64,000 nt of DNA from an uncultured Bacteroidales bacterium (GCA_937995875.1 CALKIW010000146.1:43152-107151); one strand, 5' to 3'. Numbered from the stretch's first letter, positions 9,456 through 18,359 are shown. Made by a program: numbers and translations. Notes: a model not told the origin generated them from the sequence alone.

Positions 9456-9598
9456 ATTCGAAATTCAATCAATGAACATTATACAAAAATACAATTTTAT
9501 TTTTAAAATGCTTTGAATTGCCTTAATAAATATCGGGGATCGATGACCTGTGCAGAACTGCGACAACGTTTTGAGCGGTGAAATGATGTTGTCAGTTG

Positions 9599-9985
9599 TC
9601 AATAAAACTTCACTGTAATCTTGTTCGGATTTACGGACGTTCTGGAGACGAAACCGTGTCCGTTCCTTGTTTTTTGTGCCATATAATCACAGAGAAATCT
9701 TGTCGCTTATGCGTTTAGAGTCTTATCGCGATGCGTCGAAGCCTTAATGGAGAGTCGGTTAGGCTTGATCGGCTGTGCGGTTAGGCCTTAGTCGGGATGC
9801 CGATAGGCCTTAATCGCACGGCTCATCATAGCAGAAATCTGAACTGTTGGGCAGAAATGTGTGTAATTTGCTCGTACTCAAATAGTTGCTAACTGCTTAA
9901 AATTTGGGCGTATTTCGGACAAAAGTTTATGTGTTTTTAAATACGCGAAACCTGCGAGGACTTTTGTTGAGTTTTTTATATCAGG
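9599..9985 (+). repeat. Dispersed intergenic element, copy A
   Basis: This fills most of the gene-free stretch 9456-10061. A 21-base block at 9599-9619 is identical to 61320-61340 in copy D. About 100 bases later come imperfect 22-base tandem units at roughly 9719-9740, 9741-9762, 9763-9784, 9785-9806 and 9807-9822; the core is GCCTTA, then TCG, then TGCGGTTA. A conserved tail follows: GCGTATTT (9908-9915) pairs with AAATACGC (9939-9946), then GAGGACTTTTGTTGAG. The same arrangement occurs at 25.2-25.5 (reverse strand), 34.9-35.1 and 61.3-61.7 kb. There is no coding potential of note. Similarity was found by eye; function is unknown. Confidence 0.75.
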
Positions 9986-10004
9986 TTTATGATTGGGAAA
10001 ATGA

Positions 10005-10038
10005 AAAGTGGACCTATCCTGAAAGATAGATCCACTTT
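10005..10038 (-). terminator. Stem-loop terminator downstream of the PpiD-like gene
   Basis: Arms 10005-10018 (AAAGTGGACCTATC) and 10025-10038 (GATAGATCCACTTT) pair almost perfectly. They lie 24 bases past the stop of the minus-strand foldase gene and are followed on that strand by a T-rich run. A T-run on the other side could let it work in both directions. Confidence 0.7.
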
Positions 10039-10061
10039 GATATTTTTTTACAGTTTTTTCT

Positions 10062-12203
10062 TTAGAAGAACAAGTAACGGTTGTCTACTACGTTTGCCTT
10101 GATGTATAGCTCGTTCATGAAGTTGCCGGCATTTTGCATAGACTTCTGACGCAGTTTCTGTTCTTGTTGTTTGGCGTCGAACTTGGCTTCATTCTTGGTA
10201 CGCTTAACGACCTTGAACTGATAAACACCTGCTTGTCCCTTTACCGGATGTGAAGAGAATGCGCCTTGCTTGGTAGCGGCCACAGCACCACTCAGTGCTG
10301 GCTCGCTGGCTCCGGTAGCCTGCACGAAGACAGGAGCGGCGAAAGTCACCTGATTAACGTCTATCACCTGAGCACCTTTAGCCTTAGCAGCAGCTATACT
10401 GTTGGCTGTCTTAGCCTTGGCAATCAGCTGTTCAGCTTTCTTGTCGCGCATGGCTTCCTGTTTCACCATTTCGTTCACCTGAGCATCATCGAGCCCACGA
10501 TAGCCAACAGGATGAATCTTTTCACAGATGACAATCAGAAGGTTGTTACCGTTGTCACCGCATTCGTACATCTGGGAAACCTCGCCTTCATCGGCATTAA
10601 ACAGCCACTTCAGGGCGTCGCGGGTAGAGCGGATGCCAGCCAGATAATGTTGTGCTGTTGTTACATCCTTAGCCTCTTGAACTCTGTAGCCATTCTTGGC
10701 AGCGTTCTTGACAATGGATTCCGGTGTCTGGTTGGCACTGGCAAAAGAGCTGAACTTGTTGAATATGCTTCCACGAGTCTCCTTAGAGTAGTCTATGTTT
10801 TTCTTGACAACCGCAGCAGTGTATTTGTTAATCATGTTAGTCCTATCCAATACCTGCACGATGATGTTGCCCTGTGTCAGTGAGATGTTTTTCATCTGGT
10901 TTACACCCATTGTCATCAGGTCGTTGAGATACCCTTTAGTGTCCTTGTCCATAGACGGTGCAAGCTCGTACTGGCGTGTTGTGAGCCATTGTTCCTGACC
11001 ATCCTGACCGTATTTCTTGGCAATAGCGGCAAAGTCGGCACCGGCGCTTAGAGCGTTGTAGATGGAGTCAGCACGCTTGTGAGCCTCGTCGGCAGTGGTA
11101 CCACCCACTTGGATTGCACGGAACTTCACAGAGTCGGGAAGCTGTTGTTTAGCCACCAGCTTCACAATATTCAAGGTGTTGTCCATCGTGTTTTCTACGG
11201 GTCCCAGCGTTTGGCCTACAGACATAGAGTCGAGCTTCTGTGCGATGTCTCTTGGGAAAGCATCTTTGCTTACGGGGATACCAAGATATGGCACTGATGA
11301 TGTGGTTTTACGAACGATGTCTGCGGGGTCGGCTGCTGCGGCAAGTTGCTTTGCATATTCGTCGAATTCCTTGCGCATAGCAGCACGGTCGGCTGCAGAA
11401 GCATTGATCTCTACGCTAACGTATTTGATGTCGCGACTTTCCACATACTGCTGGAAACGGTCTTTCATCTCCTCGTATTTCTGCTTGAGTTCAGATTTGC
11501 TCACCTGAACTTTTGCATCGTCAATGCTGGAATAGGGGTAGGCTGCAAGTTGAATTTGGCTTTCCTGACTTTCGTCTTCAAAACTTTTTTTAGCTTCTAT
11601 CGGATTGGAGAGGAAGCTGTGTGCAAGCAAGCCGTTGTATTTCTGGATAAGCAGCTGCTGACGAAGAGACTTCTCTACGTAGTTCCAATATTTGTAAATA
11701 ACCTGCATCTGTTCGGAAAGTTGCGGGTTGACCTGCTGCTGGGTCTTGTATTGAGCCAAGAACTGCTTGAGCTGGTTGGCATCGAAACGTCCGGTTTGCT
11801 GGTTTACGAATGGCGTAGACATCAGCATTTGATTGGTCCCCTCGTTGAGAACGTTCTGCATCTCAGCATCGGTAACGGTCAAGCCGAGCTTGTCGCATTC
11901 ACTCTTGATGATTTGATATTGCACGTAGCCTTGCCATACTTGGTCGCGAAGCTGGTTGAGTTGCTGATCGTTGAGATTCTCCTGCCCCATGAGTTTCATG
12001 GCTTCCTGAGCTTCGTCTACGAGTTTCGCAAACTCTTCGTAACTGATTTTTTCACCTAACACTTCACCGATTTGTTGGCGCTGGTTGTTCTGTGACGACT
12101 CACAAGAACGGAAGGCCTCTTCGGCGATGAAAGCAAACAGGCCAATACCAATAATAATTATCAGCGTGATGCCTCTGCTTCTGATTTTTCCTAATGCTGC
12201 CAT
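10062..12203 (-). CDS. PpiD-like membrane-anchored peptidyl-prolyl isomerase/foldase
   Basis: A periplasmic folding factor anchored in the inner membrane. One N-terminal helix (GITLIIIIGIGLFAFIAEEAF, residues 12-32) precedes a SurA/PpiD-type N-terminal chaperone domain (ISYEEFAKLVDEAQEA...). Central PPIC-type parvulin-like segments include LGPVENTMDNTLNIVKLV and AHKRADSIYNALSAGADFAAIAKKYG. At 713 residues it is the usual size for Bacteroidota PpiD/SurA_N_3 proteins. It handles newly translocated outer-membrane and periplasmic proteins. It is last in the run OMP-lptC-CNNM/CBS-ppiD, 131 bases after the previous gene, with a TAaaTTTG element at 12276-12283 that may give it its own promoter. Confidence 0.9.
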   Translation of the reverse strand: MAALGKIRSRGITLIIIIGIGLFAFIAEEAFRSCESSQNNQRQQIGEVLGEKISYEEFAKLVDEAQEAMKLMGQENLNDQQLNQLRDQVWQGYVQYQIIKSECDKLGLTVTDAEMQNVLNEGTNQMLMSTPFVNQQTGRFDANQLKQFLAQYKTQQQVNPQLSEQMQVIYKYWNYVEKSLRQQLLIQKYNGLLAHSFLSNPIEAKKSFEDESQESQIQLAAYPYSSIDDAKVQVSKSELKQKYEEMKDRFQQYVESRDIKYVSVEINASAADRAAMRKEFDEYAKQLAAAADPADIVRKTTSSVPYLGIPVSKDAFPRDIAQKLDSMSVGQTLGPVENTMDNTLNIVKLVAKQQLPDSVKFRAIQVGGTTADEAHKRADSIYNALSAGADFAAIAKKYGQDGQEQWLTTRQYELAPSMDKDTKGYLNDLMTMGVNQMKNISLTQGNIIVQVLDRTNMINKYTAAVVKKNIDYSKETRGSIFNKFSSFASANQTPESIVKNAAKNGYRVQEAKDVTTAQHYLAGIRSTRDALKWLFNADEGEVSQMYECGDNGNNLLIVICEKIHPVGYRGLDDAQVNEMVKQEAMRDKKAEQLIAKAKTANSIAAAKAKGAQVIDVNQVTFAAPVFVQATGASEPALSGAVAATKQGAFSSHPVKGQAGVYQFKVVKRTKNEAKFDAKQQEQKLRQKSMQNAGNFMNELYIKANVVDNRYLFF

Positions 12204-12334
12204 TTGATTTAAATGATTATTTTGTTTATTTTTATTGTTTCTTTGTTTAAGATGCTCTTATATACGAAAGGCGTACAAATTTACTAATTTATTACCAAAT
12301 GAGGGCACATTTCCAAAAGAAAATGTAATAAAGT

Positions 12335-13612
12335 TTAGGATTGCGAGACAATATGCAGCCTTACCAGTTCTATCTTGGTCATGGTGTTTTTGATGACCTT
12401 GAACTTGTATTTTCCTATGGTTACAACTTCGTTGAGTTTGGGGAAACTCTGGTAATGGTGCAGGATAAGTCCTCCGAGTGTCATGTATTCGTCGCTTTCG
12501 GGGAGGTCTAAATTGAACATTTCGTTTATTTTGTCAATTTCCAGACGGGCCGATAGGATATAGTCGCCATTGTCGGTTTGTTTGGCTACATAGGTGTCGA
12601 TGTCGTGCTCGTCTTCAATATCGCCGAAGATTTCCTCTACGATGTCTTCGAGAGAAATGAGTCCGCTTGTTCCGCCAAACTCGTCGATAACAATGCCGAT
12701 GCTTTTTTTCTGTTGCAGAAATATTTTCATCAGTTTCTGTGCGGCCATGGTTTCCGGCACAAAAGGCAAGGTGCGCACACTGTCCTGCCAGTGTGTGGGC
12801 TTGTGAAACATTTCCTGTGTGTGTATGTAACCGATGATGTGGTCTATGTCTCCCTTGTAGACAATGATTTTTGATTTGCCGCTTTCTACAAACTTTTGTT
12901 TCAAATCTTCCATAGAGCTTGTTTCCATATCAACTGCCTCAATCTCTGTACGCGGAATCATACAGTCGCGCACACGGATGTCGGGAAACTCTAAGGCGTT
13001 CTGAAAGATTTTGACTTCGTCACCAACAGTTTCTTCGTCTGAGGCACTGTCGATGGACGATTGTACCAGATAGTCGAGGTCTACTTTGGTAAATCCTTCT
13101 TCATCCGTACTTGTTGTGAGGTGTATGCCGATGATGCGGAGGAGTACCTTGGATAGAAACGTAGCGAATCGGCTGATGGGCCAAAGAATGATATAAAACA
13201 GGTAGGCCAATGGCGCAAAAAACGAAAGCAGTGTGTTTGGATTACTCTTGAACAGTGTTTTGGGCAGGAATTCACCGGTGAACAGTACGATGAGCGTGGA
13301 AAAAATCGTGTTGAGTGTGACTTGAAGTCCCGGCTCTAAGCCTGCAAACAGCGTATTGTTGAATAGGTGAGCGAACAGAATGCCATATAGCACAAGGACA
13401 ATGTTGTTGCCCACGAGCATGGTTGAAACAAATCCGTTAGCGTGTTTATAGAAAAAAGATATAAGCTTCTGGGATATACTGTTCTTATTTTTGCCCATCT
13501 CTGCAAGCATCCTGTTGCTGGAGACAAAAGCTATTTCCATGCCTGAGAAAAAGGCACTGAAAATCATGGTAATGAGTATTCCGATGATGATAGATGGCGA
13601 AATTTGTTCCAC
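12335..13612 (-). CDS. CNNM/CBS-pair membrane protein (hemolysin C/CorC family)
   Basis: A second member of the CNNM-CBS-CorC_HlyC family in this window. Residues 1-180 form the membrane domain (MIFSAFFSGMEIAFVSSNRML is the typical opening). Residues about 205-330 are the CBS pair (MIPRTEIEAVDME, then GIVIDEFGGTSGLISLEDIVEEIFGDI). The C-terminal 80 residues are the CorC_HlyC cap. The likely role is divalent-cation transport or its regulation; the name hemolysin is historical. It starts 12 bases after lptC. The position between lptC and ppiD is a conserved Bacteroidales arrangement. Compared with the GldE-like paralogue at 44-1351, the membrane domain differs clearly while the CBS core is well kept. 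Confidence 0.9.
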   Translation of the reverse strand: MEQISPSIIIGILITMIFSAFFSGMEIAFVSSNRMLAEMGKNKNSISQKLISFFYKHANGFVSTMLVGNNIVLVLYGILFAHLFNNTLFAGLEPGLQVTLNTIFSTLIVLFTGEFLPKTLFKSNPNTLLSFFAPLAYLFYIILWPISRFATFLSKVLLRIIGIHLTTSTDEEGFTKVDLDYLVQSSIDSASDEETVGDEVKIFQNALEFPDIRVRDCMIPRTEIEAVDMETSSMEDLKQKFVESGKSKIIVYKGDIDHIIGYIHTQEMFHKPTHWQDSVRTLPFVPETMAAQKLMKIFLQQKKSIGIVIDEFGGTSGLISLEDIVEEIFGDIEDEHDIDTYVAKQTDNGDYILSARLEIDKINEMFNLDLPESDEYMTLGGLILHHYQSFPKLNEVVTIGKYKFKVIKNTMTKIELVRLHIVSQS

Positions 13613-13624
13613 GATGATTGCTTT

Positions 13625-14302
13625 TTAGTTGCTTGGAGTGCGTACGGGAGTTGCCAGTTGGCGTTGCGCCTTCTGAATACTGTCTTGGGCCACGCGTGCA
13701 GAGTCCGGCGTGTCGTTTGTGCCGTCTAAGTCGCCACGCTCAAAGGAACCTTTGGAGTTGGACACAAAGTAGCGTGTCATCTTCTCGTCGGAACGGAAAT
13801 AGGTGCCCTGCAAAGTGCGTTCCGGTGTGATGAGTGACGAATAGACATTGGAGTATAACTCATGTTTCATCTCGTCCCAGAACAGTTGCTCGCTTCTGAA
13901 TTTCAATCCGTCCTTGGTAAGGATACGTACACGTGAGCGCAGTTCCCATAAATGCTGTTGATCAAAATAGTAGGCTGTATCGCATTGGATATAGGCATGT
14001 ATATGGAAGTTCTCGTCAAACTGAGTGAGGAACAGGCCTTTGTCGAATATCCAACGTGAAGGATTCTTTTTTTGATTGACCTCCCACCGCTCTGTCACAA
14101 TGCGGTATTTGATTACACCAGAGTCGGAAATAAGGGTATTAACTCCTAAACTCGTCATGACGGCAACGGAGTCTCTGTCTCTGATGGCGCCGGCAGTATG
14201 CTCTACCTGCTCTTCGCACGATGCCGCAAACAGGACGGCTGTCAATCCCAATATATAATGTATAGCTTTCAAGCGAATACTAATGACTATTCTACTTTCC
14301 AC
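13625..14302 (-). CDS. lptC: LPS export periplasmic protein LptC
   Basis: LptC links the inner-membrane LptBFG transporter to the periplasmic bridge that carries lipopolysaccharide outward. The N-terminus ends in a lipobox-like LFAASC, so the protein may be a lipoprotein. Beta-jellyroll segments characteristic of OstA/LptC domains follow: SDSGVIKYRIVTERWEVNQ, DTAYYFDQQHLWELRSRVRI, and EQLFWDEMKHELYSN. Starting at a GTG at 14302, it overlaps the upstream outer-membrane-protein gene by 16 bases; a TTG at 14272 would avoid this. Its place just before the CNNM/CBS gene is typical of Bacteroidales. The C-terminus carries a low-complexity basic tail. Confidence 0.85.
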   Translation of the reverse strand: MESRIVISIRLKAIHYILGLTAVLFAASCEEQVEHTAGAIRDRDSVAVMTSLGVNTLISDSGVIKYRIVTERWEVNQKKNPSRWIFDKGLFLTQFDENFHIHAYIQCDTAYYFDQQHLWELRSRVRILTKDGLKFRSEQLFWDEMKHELYSNVYSSLITPERTLQGTYFRSDEKMTRYFVSNSKGSFERGDLDGTNDTPDSARVAQDSIQKAQRQLATPVRTPSN

Positions 14303-15597
14303 TTAGCAAACCAACGCTCGTTGAAAGTGAGACCAATGTTGATTCGGAATGTATTATCGGTTATAAAGTTTTTAGTCGACTGTTGTACCCACTGGGCACT
14401 GATGTTCAGGATGGAGCGATTGTTGTATCCATTGATAATCGGAATTCCGAAACCTATACTGGCACTGATTTCTTTGGGACCATCCTGCTTGTTTATATAA
14501 TAATAAGGTGTAGCGTAGGAAACGCCTGCACGATAGTGCACCCGCTTTGCAAAGTTGCGGCTGTTGCGTTGGGGGCAGATTTCGGTGCCGATAGTAATTT
14601 TATGACGGTCTTTGTAGGCACCCTTCTGCATCATATACGTTGGTTTGTCGTTTGCAGAAGTACCGTATGTAGGACTTGCTACACTTGCCCATTTCTGCAA
14701 ATTATAATCAATTCCAATCTTGAGCGAATTGTTATGGTTGAACATCAGTCCGGCACCGAACGTGTTGGGGATTTCAAGTTGTAGTTTGTTGCCGTCGGAA
14801 CTTTCGTATGTTGTAGTGTCTGCAACTTGAGTCTGGACATTGGTAGACACAAGTTCCATCTTTGGTGAGCCTCCGATTTTGTGTCCCATTCCGTAGGTTA
14901 AACCGAGGGTAATCCGGTTTTTGGCAGACAGGCGGGCCGTGTATTGCAGACCAAAGTCTACCTTGTAGTTTCTCACATCTGCCGAATACCGTTTTGTTAA
15001 AGTGTTGGCAAAAGCGTCGCTGTAACTGTTTATCAGGATTTTAGTGTAATTGCCATATAGATAACTACCATTGACACCTATGGCAAAACCATCAAACGGT
15101 TCCCATCCCATACCGAGATATACCTGATGCAGTCCGCCGTTGCCATCATAAGTGCTGGTAGAAAGGGTGTTGTTGGCATCGTTAACTTTCTCGGTTACAG
15201 AATATGAATAACCGATATTGGTGTATGGAATCAGACCAAAGCTGACGCCGAAATGTTTGAAGGCTCGAAATCCGGCAACAACATATTCAAAACTTGAGTT
15301 GTTGGCATTTAGTTTTTTGTTTCCCTCTTTAAAGTTGGAGATTTGCCCTGATATACCGGCATCAAAAATAAAAGAAAGGCTGTCTATCTTAGAATAAGAG
15401 GCGGGATTTAGATAATTCACCTGATTACCCTCGTGGAAACCTAAGCCCAGTCCGTTCATTCCTCTGTTGAAACCGGAGGATTGCTCAGATAACACACCCA
15501 GTCCAAATTGGCTGTATGGTGAATTAGTGCCACTTTGAGCAACTGCTCCCTGAGTGACCAGTGCCATCAAAAAAGCACCTGCTATATATCTGTTCAT
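14287..15597 (-). CDS. Outer-membrane beta-barrel protein (FadL/OmpP1-like)
   Basis: An exported protein of about 436 residues. The signal peptide MNRYIAGAFLMALVTQGAVAQ is followed by NSPYSQFGLGVLSEQSSGFNRGMNGLGLGF and an asparagine/glycine-rich set of alternating strands, as in FadL/PorV-type barrels. YLNPASYS resembles the NPA motif of FadL relatives. The ATG at 15597 gives a clean signal peptide; an upstream TTG at 15630 would add 11 charged residues. A TActTTTG element at 15653-15660 is a plausible promoter. It heads the run to lptC and ppiD; homologues upstream of lptC are common in Bacteroidales. The substrate, perhaps a lipid or hydrophobic molecule, is unknown. Confidence 0.8.
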   Translation of the reverse strand: MNRYIAGAFLMALVTQGAVAQSGTNSPYSQFGLGVLSEQSSGFNRGMNGLGLGFHEGNQVNYLNPASYSKIDSLSFIFDAGISGQISNFKEGNKKLNANNSSFEYVVAGFRAFKHFGVSFGLIPYTNIGYSYSVTEKVNDANNTLSTSTYDGNGGLHQVYLGMGWEPFDGFAIGVNGSYLYGNYTKILINSYSDAFANTLTKRYSADVRNYKVDFGLQYTARLSAKNRITLGLTYGMGHKIGGSPKMELVSTNVQTQVADTTTYESSDGNKLQLEIPNTFGAGLMFNHNNSLKIGIDYNLQKWASVASPTYGTSANDKPTYMMQKGAYKDRHKITIGTEICPQRNSRNFAKRVHYRAGVSYATPYYYINKQDGPKEISASIGFGIPIINGYNNRSILNISAQWVQQSTKNFITDNTFRINIGLTFNERWFAKWKVE

Positions 15598-15717
15598 TTT
15601 GAGGATGTTTCGTTTTAATTTCTTATTCAACTCGCTTTTGTAAAGTCAACTGCAAAAGTATTGAAAAAAAATGAAACAAAAGCACGATAAGTGGAAATAA
15701 TAAGGTATTTTTGCATC

Positions 15718-16932
15718 GTGAAACGTTTCAATAGTCTTTTAAGAACTCTTAGCCTTGTTGTTTTCATTTCCTTAACAGCGGGAGCGCATGCCCAAGAGAC
15801 AGGCTCCGGAGTGAACGAAATGGACAGCGTGAAGATAAGCTTGCTGACCTGCTCTCCGGGGATGGAGGTGTGGAGCTTGTATGGGCACACGGCCATTCGG
15901 GTGCAAGACTTAAAAAACAACGAAGACATTGTTGTTAATTATGGAATCTTCAACTATAATGAAGATAATTTTATATTACGTTTTATCTTTGGGCTAACGG
16001 ATTATCAGATGGGAGTCGTCCCTTATCAGGTGTTTCTCTTGGAATATGCGCGCGAAGGTAGAAGCGTTGTGCAGCAGACGTTACATCTTTCTGATGTTGA
16101 AAAGACTGCCATCATCAATGCATTGTCCGAGAACTATCAACCGGCCAATCGTGTTTACAGATACAACTACTTCTATGACAACTGCACCACCAGAGCCCGG
16201 GATATGCTTGTGGACCATTTGCAGGGCAAAGTGGAGTATGCGGTGGATAGTGAGGCTGAAAGGTCGTATAGAGAGATGATCCATCAATGGAATGGAGGAC
16301 ATCGCTGGGCACGTTTTGGAAATGACTTGCTGCTTGGGTTGAAAGCTGACTTCAAGATAGATTTTGCACACCAACAGTTTCTTCCCAATACGTTGCAAAT
16401 AGATTTTGATAACGCTGCGGTCGTGATGCCTGAAGGAAGAAGGTATGCTTTGGTGGATTCTACAGAAGAAGTACTACGGGTTAATCCACATAATGTAAAG
16501 AGTAATGCCGGCATTTGGGATGACATCACTCCAACGGTTTTGTTCTTTTCATTGTCTATCGTTATATTTCTGATTACAATATTTGAATTTGTTCGTCGGA
16601 AGACATTTTGGCTGCTTGATGTTGTTTTGCTGACTCTTGACGGTTTGGCGGGACTTATTCTCTTTGCCATGATATTTTCCCAGCATCCGACAGTAAGTCT
16701 AAATCTACAGATACTCTTGCTTAATCCTTTATCTATTGTTTTCGTTTATCCCGTTATAAATCAAGAAATAAAGAGACGCTATCATTGGTATTGGGATTTA
16801 CTTGGCATCTGTGTGTTGCTCTTTCTTGTTGGTGGTTTTTTCCAGAACTATGCAGAGGGCATGACACTTTTGGCATCTGTTTTGCTTATAAGAGTTCTGA
16901 CAAATAGAATTATATATAAATTGTTGACATAG
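15718..16932 (+). CDS. lnb: DUF4105/Lnb-type membrane protein (putative lipoprotein N-acyltransferase)
   Basis: The N-terminal half (after leader MKRFNSLLRTLSLVVFISLTAGAHAQ) is a DUF4105 periplasmic domain with SLYGHTAIRV and YFYDNCTTRARD, whose His and Cys fit an NlpC/P60-like catalytic pair. The C-terminal half has five hydrophobic segments (first starts TPTVLFFSLSIVIFLITIF). In Bacteroides this architecture is, as I recall, the Lnb lipoprotein N-acyltransferase, which adds the third acyl chain to lipoproteins where Lnt is absent; the transfer of function here is inference. A TATTTTTG element at 15706-15713 ends only four bases before the GTG start, so either the mRNA is nearly leaderless or the motif is chance. 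The next gene follows after 5 bases. Confidence 0.82.
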   Translation: MKRFNSLLRTLSLVVFISLTAGAHAQETGSGVNEMDSVKISLLTCSPGMEVWSLYGHTAIRVQDLKNNEDIVVNYGIFNYNEDNFILRFIFGLTDYQMGVVPYQVFLLEYAREGRSVVQQTLHLSDVEKTAIINALSENYQPANRVYRYNYFYDNCTTRARDMLVDHLQGKVEYAVDSEAERSYREMIHQWNGGHRWARFGNDLLLGLKADFKIDFAHQQFLPNTLQIDFDNAAVVMPEGRRYALVDSTEEVLRVNPHNVKSNAGIWDDITPTVLFFSLSIVIFLITIFEFVRRKTFWLLDVVLLTLDGLAGLILFAMIFSQHPTVSLNLQILLLNPLSIVFVYPVINQEIKRRYHWYWDLLGICVLLFLVGGFFQNYAEGMTLLASVLLIRVLTNRIIYKLLT

Positions 16933-16937
16933 GAGAA

Positions 16938-18335
16938 ATGAGATATTTAGCGTTTATATTAGCGGCTTTTACTTCAGCAGAGATGCAAGCGTTCCACCTT
17001 GCACCGCGACTTGTTGTTAATATAACGATAGATCAGTTACGCACCGACTATATAGAAGCTTTCACCCCTCTCTATACCTCCGGCGGTTTTCGCCGTATTA
17101 TGCGTGAGGGGTTGGTCTACGATGGGGCGGGCTATCCTTTTTCCCCTGTCGACCGGGCATCTGCAACGGCCACGCTATCTACCGGAACTACACCATATTA
17201 TAATGGTATAACAGCAACCCGATGGCTCGACCGCGAAACTTTGCAACCCATATTTTGTGTAGATGATGCAAAGAACGGGTCTTCTCCTATGCGACTCAAG
17301 ACTTCGACGGTAGGCGATGAGCTGAAGATAAGCACTGATGGTGCGGCAATAGTCTATTCGTTTGCGGCCACTCGTGATTGTGCGATCTTAGCTGCGGGCC
17401 ATGCCGCCGATGGGGCTTTTTGGTTGGAAAAAAGCAAGGGTTGGAAAGGCTCATCTTATTATTCGTCGACTCCGGAATGGCTTAAGGCATACAACCGATT
17501 GCACACTACATCGTATGCTGACGGCAATTCCAATGATGCGGTGGTAGACGCATCACTGCAAGCTGTGTCGGCTGCGGCGATGGGGAAGGATGAAATCTCC
17601 GATATGCTTTATGTGTCCCTCTCGGCAACCAAGTCCGATGGCACGTTTGTGACCCATTGGCAGACCGAGATGGAAAGCGTATATATGAAACTCGACAGCA
17701 GTTTGGAAAGGCTGATCAGCGGCATAGAGAAGCAAGTGAGCCTTGATAAGGTGCTGTTTGTAGTTACTTCGACAGGTTATACGGACGAAAGTACCATAGA
17801 TTTAAGCAAATATCGAATACCCACAGGTACGTTCTATATCAATCGAACGGCCAACTTGCTCAATATGTATCTTGGTGCTATTTACGGGCAGGGGCGATAT
17901 GTAGAACAAACTTACGGCAACCAGATGTATCTTAATCATAAATTGATTGAGCAGAAGCGGGTTGCCATTTCCGAAGTATTGAGGCGTAGTCAGGAATTCT
18001 TGATACAGAATGCAGGTGTGGCTGATGTGTACACCAGCGACAGACTTCTGGCCGGCAACGAAGATATATTGAAGATTCGCTACGGTTTCAACCCCACTAT
18101 CAGCGGTGATATTATTATTGAGGTGACGCCCGGATGGAAGCTTCTCAACGAAGACACACAACAAACATATACAAGTCGTGCAGGCTTTATGCCGTTTCCC
18201 ATTGTATTTATGGGAGCAGGCATCAAGCCACAACGCTTTTTTGAAAGGGTAACGGTTGATTGTATTGCTCCGACCATTGCCAAATCTATTCGCATTCGTG
18301 CTCCGAATGCCTGCAATGCCAGTCCTTTGTTCTAA
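16938..18335 (+). CDS. Alkaline-phosphatase-superfamily exported protein, probably inactive
   Basis: Signal peptide (MRYLAFILAAFTSAEMQA) and the alkaline phosphatase/phosphodiesterase fold: LVVNITIDQLRTDY with metal-ligand Asp32, the nucleophile loop SATATLSTGTTPYYNGI (Ser75 at the nucleophile position), and ILAAGHAADGAFWLEKSKGW. Key metal ligands look lost. The usual D-x-x-G-H region reads SATKSDGTF (229-237), the usual ADHG reads TSTGYTD (277-283), and the late histidine region reads SRAGFMPFPIVFMG. At 465 residues it is shorter than PafA-type enzymes (~540). This suggests a binding or structural role. It is coupled to the Lnb-like gene by a 5-base gap, so a role in the same envelope process is possible. 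Confidence 0.8.
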   Translation: MRYLAFILAAFTSAEMQAFHLAPRLVVNITIDQLRTDYIEAFTPLYTSGGFRRIMREGLVYDGAGYPFSPVDRASATATLSTGTTPYYNGITATRWLDRETLQPIFCVDDAKNGSSPMRLKTSTVGDELKISTDGAAIVYSFAATRDCAILAAGHAADGAFWLEKSKGWKGSSYYSSTPEWLKAYNRLHTTSYADGNSNDAVVDASLQAVSAAAMGKDEISDMLYVSLSATKSDGTFVTHWQTEMESVYMKLDSSLERLISGIEKQVSLDKVLFVVTSTGYTDESTIDLSKYRIPTGTFYINRTANLLNMYLGAIYGQGRYVEQTYGNQMYLNHKLIEQKRVAISEVLRRSQEFLIQNAGVADVYTSDRLLAGNEDILKIRYGFNPTISGDIIIEVTPGWKLLNEDTQQTYTSRAGFMPFPIVFMGAGIKPQRFFERVTVDCIAPTIAKSIRIRAPNACNASPLF

Positions 18336-18359
18336 ACTTGTTTAGGTTAGGGAGTTTTC

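Noticed and set aside
9719..9822. Tandem units as a CRISPR array
   Set aside because: The 22-base units are head to tail and imperfect, with no unique spacers between identical repeats, and no cas genes are in the window.
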